This document shows positions 1 through 5,382 of a DNA stretch of 5,382 bases, in pieces. Each line of letters begins with the position of its first letter. The stretch's first letter is position 1. The DNA comes from Pseudomonadota bacterium (GTDB lineage Bacteria > Pseudomonadota > Gammaproteobacteria > Burkholderiales > Thiobacillaceae): assembly GCA_021802595.1 (NCBI GenBank), contig JAJZRT010000308.1:1-5382 (forward strand), written 5' to 3'. Both the position numbers and the translations under genes were made by a program. The notes below the pieces were generated by a model. That model was not told where the DNA came from, made no database searches, and worked only from the letters and a program-made list of their open reading frames with translations.

Positions 1-2068
<2,068 letters not shown>

Positions 2069-2071
2069 GAC

Positions 2072-2111
2072 TGATTAATGTAGGCGGCCAGAGATCAATG
2101 TAGACGGCCAG
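2072..2111. repeat. 20-bp imperfect tandem duplication at the smg/topA junction
   Basis: Two adjacent 20-bp units, 2072-2091 and 2092-2111, match at 17 of 20 positions and share the core AATGTAGRCGGCCAG. On the minus strand each unit reads GGCCGYCTACATTRAT, so each carries a possible GRLH-stop ending. In the first unit transcribed (2092-2111) that ending is the real smg C-terminus with TGA. The second supplies TAA in another frame, because 20 is not a multiple of 3, and forms most of the topA leader. This reads as a local duplication that lengthened the smg-topA spacer. Confidence 0.75.
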
Positions 2112-2541
2112 GCTCGTGGTTCAACAGCATGTCTTCCAGATGCGTGAAATGTTCGATCAGGCCGCGGCTCCACAGCACGATCAGCGTCATCCAGCGCACG
2201 TGGTCGGGCTCGATGTCGTCGCCGCCCAGCGCCATCAGGCCGGAAATGACCCATTCGCGCGATTCGGGATCGAGCACCTGCGCGCTGACCAGATAGGCCA
2301 GTTCGCCGCGGCAGGCGGCGTTCAGGCGTTCGAGTTCCTCGGCGGCGTAATGCCGATCGTAGGCTAGCGCGAGGCGTTCATGGGTGGCGCTGCCGGTCAG
2401 GTTGGCGTACCAGTCCAGCGCGGCGTTGATGTCGGATTCGTCGAACCCTGCGGCAAACAGGCGCTTTTCCAGCGCGTCGCGGTCAGGCGCCAGCTCCGCC
2501 ATGCGGAAGCTTTCATACAGGTAAACCAGAATGTCGAGCAT
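2095..2541 (-). CDS. smg: Smg family protein (DUF494), function unknown
   Basis: This 148-residue protein begins MLDILVYLYE, the typical start of the Smg/DUF494 family, which is around 150 residues long in other proteobacteria, so it looks complete. It is mainly helical in appearance and acidic, with no signal peptide or membrane segment, so it should be cytoplasmic. Conserved-looking blocks are AGFDESDINAALDWYANL (about 31-48) and a C-terminal VRWMTLIVLWSRG (about 115-127). The biochemical role of the family is not known to me. It is widely found next to dprA (smf), from which its name comes. Here it starts 4 nt after the dprA stop with no Shine-Dalgarno match just upstream, so its translation probably depends on ribosomes leaving dprA. 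Its last codons lie in the 20-bp tandem duplication. Identity is firm; function is open. Confidence 0.93.
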   Translation of the reverse strand: MLDILVYLYESFRMAELAPDRDALEKRLFAAGFDESDINAALDWYANLTGSATHERLALAYDRHYAAEELERLNAACRGELAYLVSAQVLDPESREWVISGLMALGGDDIEPDHVRWMTLIVLWSRGLIEHFTHLEDMLLNHEPGRLH

Positions 2542-2545
2542 AGTG

Positions 2546-3610
2546 TCAGTGAATTTTTTGGTAACGCCCGCCGGGCAAGGAAGCGATCAGCCCATCCAGT
2601 TCCAGCGCCAACAGCTTGGCCGAAAGCGCATCCAGCGTCAACCCGGTTCTTTGCGCCAGCGTATCGAGGGTGGCCGGTGCGCCGTCCAGCGCGTCCAGCA
2701 CCGGGTCGGGCCGGGTTTCGGGCAAAACGGGCGGAGCCAGCCGCTGCTGCCAGGCCAGCTCGTCGAGGATGTCGGCGGCGGATTCGACCAGCTTGGCACC
2801 CTGCTTGATCAGCGCATGGCAGCCGCGTGCCAGCGGCGAATGGATCGAACCCGGGATGGCGAACACCTCGCGCCCCTGTTCGGTGGCGACCCGCGCGGTG
2901 ATGAGCGAACCGCTGTCGGGGGCCGCTTCCACCACCAGCACGCCGCGGGAAAGGCCACTGATCAACCGGTTGCGGCGCGGGAAATGGCCGGGCAGAGGCG
3001 GCGTGCCGAGCGCGAACTCCGACACGATCAGCCCGGTTTCGGCCAGCTGGTGTGCCAGCGCCTTGTTCTTCGCGGGATAAATGCGGTCGAGCCCGGTGCC
3101 GATGACGGCGACGCTCGAACCGGCGCCGGCCAGGCCGCCCCGGTGCGCCGCCGCGTCAATGCCGAGCGCGAGCCCGCTGACGATGGTCAACCCGGCGTCG
3201 GACAGCGCATGGGCGAAGGCCTCGGCATCGCGCAGCCCCTGCGGGGTGGCATTGCGGCTGCCGACGATGCCGAGCGCGGGCTGATTCAGCAGGCTGCGCC
3301 GTCCCTTGCAATACAGGATGGCCGGGGGGTCGGCGATCTCGAGCAGGGCCTTGGGGTAGTCCGTGTCTGCCAGCGTCATCAGGCTGTTGCCGGGCTGGGC
3401 GAGCCAGGTCTGGGCGGCGTCCAGCTGAGCCGCGTCGGGCTTGGCCAGCAGGGCGTCGCACTGGGCAGGCGTGAGATGGGGCGTCAGCGCGCCGCGGCCG
3501 GATGACAAAACGGCCTCCGGAGAACCGAAGGCCGTGAGCAGGCGGATCAGGCTGGTGTTGCCGACGCCCGGGACGAGGGCGAGGCGCAGCCAGGGGTCGA
3601 GTGCGTTCAA
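2546..3610 (-). CDS. dprA: DNA-processing protein DprA (Smf)
   Basis: DprA binds incoming single-stranded DNA in the cytoplasm during natural transformation, protects it and helps load RecA; homologues also occur in bacteria not known to be transformable. The 354-residue product has the three usual parts. An N-terminal helix-hairpin-helix-like region carries LVPGVGNTSLIRLL (12-25). The Rossmann-like core carries GIVGSRN (114-120), VSGLALGIDAAAH (144-156), FPRRNRLISGLS (210-221) and GSLITA (234-239). A C-terminal winged-helix-like domain follows (about 300-354). The length is normal and no frame break is seen. The start is TTG, because no ATG or GTG lies in frame between the upstream in-frame stop and this codon, and it puts WLRLALVPGVG where the family begins. 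The TTG shares TTGA with the stop of the upstream LysM gene, suggesting coupling. A transformation role is inferred from the family. Confidence 0.96.
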   Translation of the reverse strand: MNALDPWLRLALVPGVGNTSLIRLLTAFGSPEAVLSSGRGALTPHLTPAQCDALLAKPDAAQLDAAQTWLAQPGNSLMTLADTDYPKALLEIADPPAILYCKGRRSLLNQPALGIVGSRNATPQGLRDAEAFAHALSDAGLTIVSGLALGIDAAAHRGGLAGAGSSVAVIGTGLDRIYPAKNKALAHQLAETGLIVSEFALGTPPLPGHFPRRNRLISGLSRGVLVVEAAPDSGSLITARVATEQGREVFAIPGSIHSPLARGCHALIKQGAKLVESAADILDELAWQQRLAPPVLPETRPDPVLDALDGAPATLDTLAQRTGLTLDALSAKLLALELDGLIASLPGGRYQKIH

Positions 3611-4806
3611 TCCGGATTTTTCACGGAATCGAGCAGGTAAACCGGTCCGTTGGACTGCATGATGAGCGCGTAGGACACGCGGTCATACACCCGGTAGACC
3701 ATCACCAGGCCGCTGCGGGTGTCCGGCATCTTGACGGCGTTATCGCTGCCGTTGCCGAGACAGGTGGCGCGGAATGAGTTGCGCACTTCGACTATCTGAT
3801 CGTAGGTGGCCTTGCTGTTTTCCTTCAGGCAGCGCACGTCGTTGTAGAGCCAGGCGCTACCGTCGGGAATGCCCGTGGCCTTTTCCTTGACCCAGGCCAT
3901 GCGCTCCTTTTCGTCACGGGTGAGCGTCACTGCCTTGCCTTCGCGGTACACCGCCAGGACATGGCCGGGCTCCAGGCCGTCGCGGCTGCCGCGGTCGATC
4001 ACCACGGTCTGGTAGCGGCCGCTGTCGGACAGGCTGCCGTAGGCCGAGATGATGCGGCCGCTGATCTTGCTTTCCGGGGCGTGCGGAATGTATTCGAAGG
4101 GGGTGACGTTGTCCGCCTCCACCAGCTTGTCCTTGGGCAGGATTTCGCGCACGGACTGGGTGATGCGGATCTTTTGCGGCGCGCCTTCCGCCAGCGTGCG
4201 GGCGTCGCCCAGGTATTCAACCTCATAGCCCAGCACTTCGCCGGTTTCCGGGTCCTTCAGGGCCTTGCCCGGACGCAGCACGTTCCAGCGGGTGACGCCA
4301 GGCTTGCCGCCGGTGGCATAGGCGTCGTCCCCCGCACCCAGTACCACGCGCTCGTCGTTGCTGCCCAGAATGAAGGGCGCGTCGTCGAGCGCCCCCTTGG
4401 CGACCACGCGTGGCTGCGTCAGGAAGGGATGGATCACGCGGATGGGGATGGACGGGATCGCATCGTTGCTGATGGCGGTTGCGCGGACGCCGGGTGACAG
4501 CTTGACGGTCTCCATGCCGCTTTTCTCGCCCTTGACCAGCGACAGGCGGGGCTCCTTGCCGCTGCGGTCGAGTACGATCATGTCGCCTGGATAGATCCAG
4601 TGCGGGTTCTTGATCTCCCCGCGGTTCATCTTCCAGATCTGCGGCCAGCGCCACGGATCCTTGAGAAAACGCCCGGAAATGTCCCACAGGGTGTCACCTT
4701 TGACCACGACGTATTTGTCCGGCGCGTTGTCCTGCAGTTTAAGGGTATCAGCCAGCACGGGCATGGCGGACAGCAACAGGGCAAGCGAAACAACGAGTTG
4801 GCGCAC
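3607..4806 (-). CDS. tsaP: Secreted LysM protein, probable type IV pilus secretin-associated TsaP
   Basis: Predicted 399-residue periplasmic peptidoglycan-binding protein. The signal peptide is MRQLVVSLALLLSAMPVLA, with likely cleavage after A19. One LysM domain spans about 31-79 (YVVVKGDTLWDIS to IYPGDMIVL). A long C-terminal region includes GSRDGLEPGHVLAVYR (273-288) and a final GLVMVYRVYDRVSYALIM (366-383). This architecture, and its place between divergent def and dprA, match the TsaP family, including the P. aeruginosa gene beside def and dprA, which binds peptidoglycan and supports the type IV pilus secretin. The GTG start at 4806 is preferred over the ATG at 4821: GGAGG lies 8 nt before the GTG but inside the longer ORF, and the GTG start gives a clean signal peptide. 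Residues about 297-363 hold the only two cysteines, C326 and C349, in a segment that may be extra. LysM identity is firm; the TsaP assignment rests on architecture and synteny. Confidence 0.87.
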   Translation of the reverse strand: MRQLVVSLALLLSAMPVLADTLKLQDNAPDKYVVVKGDTLWDISGRFLKDPWRWPQIWKMNRGEIKNPHWIYPGDMIVLDRSGKEPRLSLVKGEKSGMETVKLSPGVRATAISNDAIPSIPIRVIHPFLTQPRVVAKGALDDAPFILGSNDERVVLGAGDDAYATGGKPGVTRWNVLRPGKALKDPETGEVLGYEVEYLGDARTLAEGAPQKIRITQSVREILPKDKLVEADNVTPFEYIPHAPESKISGRIISAYGSLSDSGRYQTVVIDRGSRDGLEPGHVLAVYREGKAVTLTRDEKERMAWVKEKATGIPDGSAWLYNDVRCLKENSKATYDQIVEVRNSFRATCLGNGSDNAVKMPDTRSGLVMVYRVYDRVSYALIMQSNGPVYLLDSVKNPD

Positions 4807-4813
4807 TGGGAAA

Positions 4814-4819
4814 CCCTCC
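4814..4819 (-). promoter_or_regulatory. Ribosome binding site that decides the tsaP start
   Basis: The minus strand reads GGAGGG here, with 8 nt between GGAGG and the GTG at 4806, an ideal arrangement. The alternative ATG at 4821 overlaps this site and has only AGGTCTAA before it at short range. The site therefore supports the GTG start and the 5-residue-shorter protein. Confidence 0.75.
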
Positions 4820-4821
4820 AT

Positions 4822-4836
4822 TTAGACCTTGTCTAA
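4822..4836. promoter_or_regulatory. Perfect inverted repeat TTAGAC-CTT-GTCTAA, possible operator
   Basis: Two 6-bp arms, 4822-4827 and 4831-4836, are exact reverse complements around a 3-nt centre. The dyad lies just upstream of the tsaP ribosome binding site and overlaps the candidate -35 of the def promoter, so a bound protein could affect both directions. The arms could also form a short AU-rich hairpin in the tsaP leader. I do not recognise the site as that of a known regulator, and chance remains possible for a 15-nt dyad. Confidence 0.4.
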
Positions 4837-4856
4837 TTTTGCGTTGAAAATATACT
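4829..4856 (+). promoter_or_regulatory. Candidate sigma70 promoter for def
   Basis: TTGTCT (4829-4834, 4 of 6 to the -35 consensus) is followed after 16 bp by TATACT (4851-4856, 5 of 6 to the -10 consensus). This predicts a start near 4863 and a leader of about 100 nt before def. It is the best rightward promoter-like pair I see in the intergenic region. A second AT-rich element, TATATT at 4887-4892, has no convincing -35. Confidence 0.45.
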
Positions 4857-4965
4857 GTGCGCTTAGCTTACGGCTATCCGCCGCCTTATATTTAGGGTGG
4901 TGCGCAACTAAACGCAGATTCTGCATCAAAGCGCACGCCCAGCCCATTCAATTCTCAGACTTTTT
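4837..4965. other. Divergent intergenic region between tsaP and def
   Basis: This AT-richer stretch holds the start signals of both directions. For tsaP, a minus-strand TATATT at 4854-4849 could be a -10, but no good -35 stands at the right distance. It overlaps the plus-strand TATACT. Other marks are a short perfect dyad GCAGA-T-TCTGC at 4914-4924, and GTGCGC at 4857-4862 and 4900-4905 with the inverse GCGCAC at 4931-4936, which could form a weak 6-bp stem in the def leader. No small ORF, tRNA or convincing riboswitch is seen. Confidence 0.5.
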
Positions 4966-5382
4966 ATGGCCAGACTCGACATTTTGCATTATCCCGATGC
5001 GCGCCTGCACACCGTCGCCCGGGCGGTGACGGCGGTGGACGACCGCATCCGCAGGCTGGTCGACGACATGGCCGAAACCATGTACGCCGCGCCCGGCATC
5101 GGACTGGCCGCCACCCAGGTCGACGTGCACGAACGTGTCATCGTCATCGACATCTCCGAAACCCACGACCAGTTGCGCGTGTTCATCAATCCCGAGATCG
5201 TCGCCCAGTCCGGCACCGAGGAGAGCGAGGAAGGCTGTCTGTCGGTGCCTGGCGTTTTCGACAGGGTGACGCGTGCCGAGCGCGTCAAGGTGCGCGCACT
5301 CGACCGCGACGGCAAGCCGTTCGAACTCGAGGCCGACGGCCTGCTGGCCGTATGCATCCAGCACGAAATGGATCATCTGGTG
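4966..5382 (+). CDS. def: Peptide deformylase, 3' end beyond the window
   Basis: Removes the formyl group from the N-terminal methionine of newly made proteins, using a metal (usually iron) in the cytoplasm. All three family motifs are present: GIGLAATQ (44-51), EGCLSVP (89-95) and QHEMDHL (132-138). The predicted metal ligands are C91, H133 and H137, and the catalytic acid is E134; all key residues are intact. The visible 139 codons run in frame to the right edge. Enzymes of this class are about 165-175 residues, so roughly 30 C-terminal residues are missing. The ATG at 4966 gives [14 protein letters not shown], which fits the normal N-terminus, although no clear Shine-Dalgarno sequence precedes it. 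In related bacteria fmt (methionyl-tRNA formyltransferase) usually follows def, so it is expected just beyond the window. Confidence 0.97.
   Translation, partial: MARLDILHYPDARLHTVARAVTAVDDRIRRLVDDMAETMYAAPGIGLAATQVDVHERVIVIDISETHDQLRVFINPEIVAQSGTEESEEGCLSVPGVFDRVTRAERVKVRALDRDGKPFELEADGLLAVCIQHEMDHLV

Noticed and set aside
2097..2111. GGCCGTCTACA on the minus strand, resembling the core of a Neisseria DNA uptake sequence
   Set aside because: Only GCCGTCT matches; the TGAA end needed for the 10-base core is absent, and the similarity is explained by the local duplication.
2566..2576. GCCCG-C-CGGGC dyad at the 3' end of dprA, considered as a terminator
   Set aside because: The centre is a single base, too tight for the full stem. 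In the direction of transcription it is followed by A-rich rather than T-rich sequence, and it lies inside the dprA coding region.
2531..3505. A 324-codon open frame on the plus strand opposite dprA
   Set aside because: Shadow of dprA with the same GC-driven lack of stops; the product is Arg/Gly/Gln-rich with no recognisable motif and no start signals.
3961..4497. A 178-codon open frame on the plus strand opposite tsaP
   Set aside because: Antisense to a protein with clear signal peptide and LysM domain; its own translation shows no domain or ribosome binding site.
4857..4936. GTGCGC/GCGCAC repeats in the def leader, considered as a riboswitch or attenuator
   Set aside because: The possible stem is only 6 bp with a loop of about 25 nt. 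No conserved riboswitch core, leader peptide or following T-tract is visible.

Overview
The window looks like chromosome from a GC-rich member of the Betaproteobacteria. This is inferred from the protein sequences, the strong G/C bias at third codon positions and the gene order; Nitrosomonadales/Thiobacillus-like bacteria would fit, but the genus cannot be fixed by eye. It is a compact housekeeping locus. No mobile element, CRISPR array, tRNA or rRNA is visible.

Layout: a leftward cluster fills positions 1-4806. In transcription order (right to left) it holds a secreted LysM protein (probable tsaP, type IV pilus secretin-associated), dprA, smg (DUF494) and topA. topA runs off the left edge after 689 codons. 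tsaP and dprA overlap by 4 nt (TTGA), dprA and smg are 4 nt apart, and smg and topA are 26 nt apart, so one operon with translational coupling is likely. A divergent regulatory region (4807-4965) separates the cluster from def (peptide deformylase), which runs rightward and is cut by the right edge just after its HExxH motif.

Functional reading: def is basic translation machinery. The leftward cluster links handling of incoming or single-stranded DNA (DprA), DNA supercoiling (TopA), a conserved protein of unknown function (Smg) and a periplasmic peptidoglycan-binding protein that in relatives anchors the type IV pilus secretin. Since type IV pili take up DNA and DprA protects it and loads RecA, tsaP-dprA may be a small competence-related module. 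This arrangement is familiar from beta- and gammaproteobacteria, so I do not claim a new system.

Details worth a second look: a 20-bp imperfect tandem duplication covers the smg stop codon and topA leader; the start of tsaP should be a GTG 15 nt inside the longest ORF; a perfect TTAGAC/GTCTAA dyad lies between the divergent genes; and the C-terminal half of TsaP carries a two-cysteine segment that may be an insertion.
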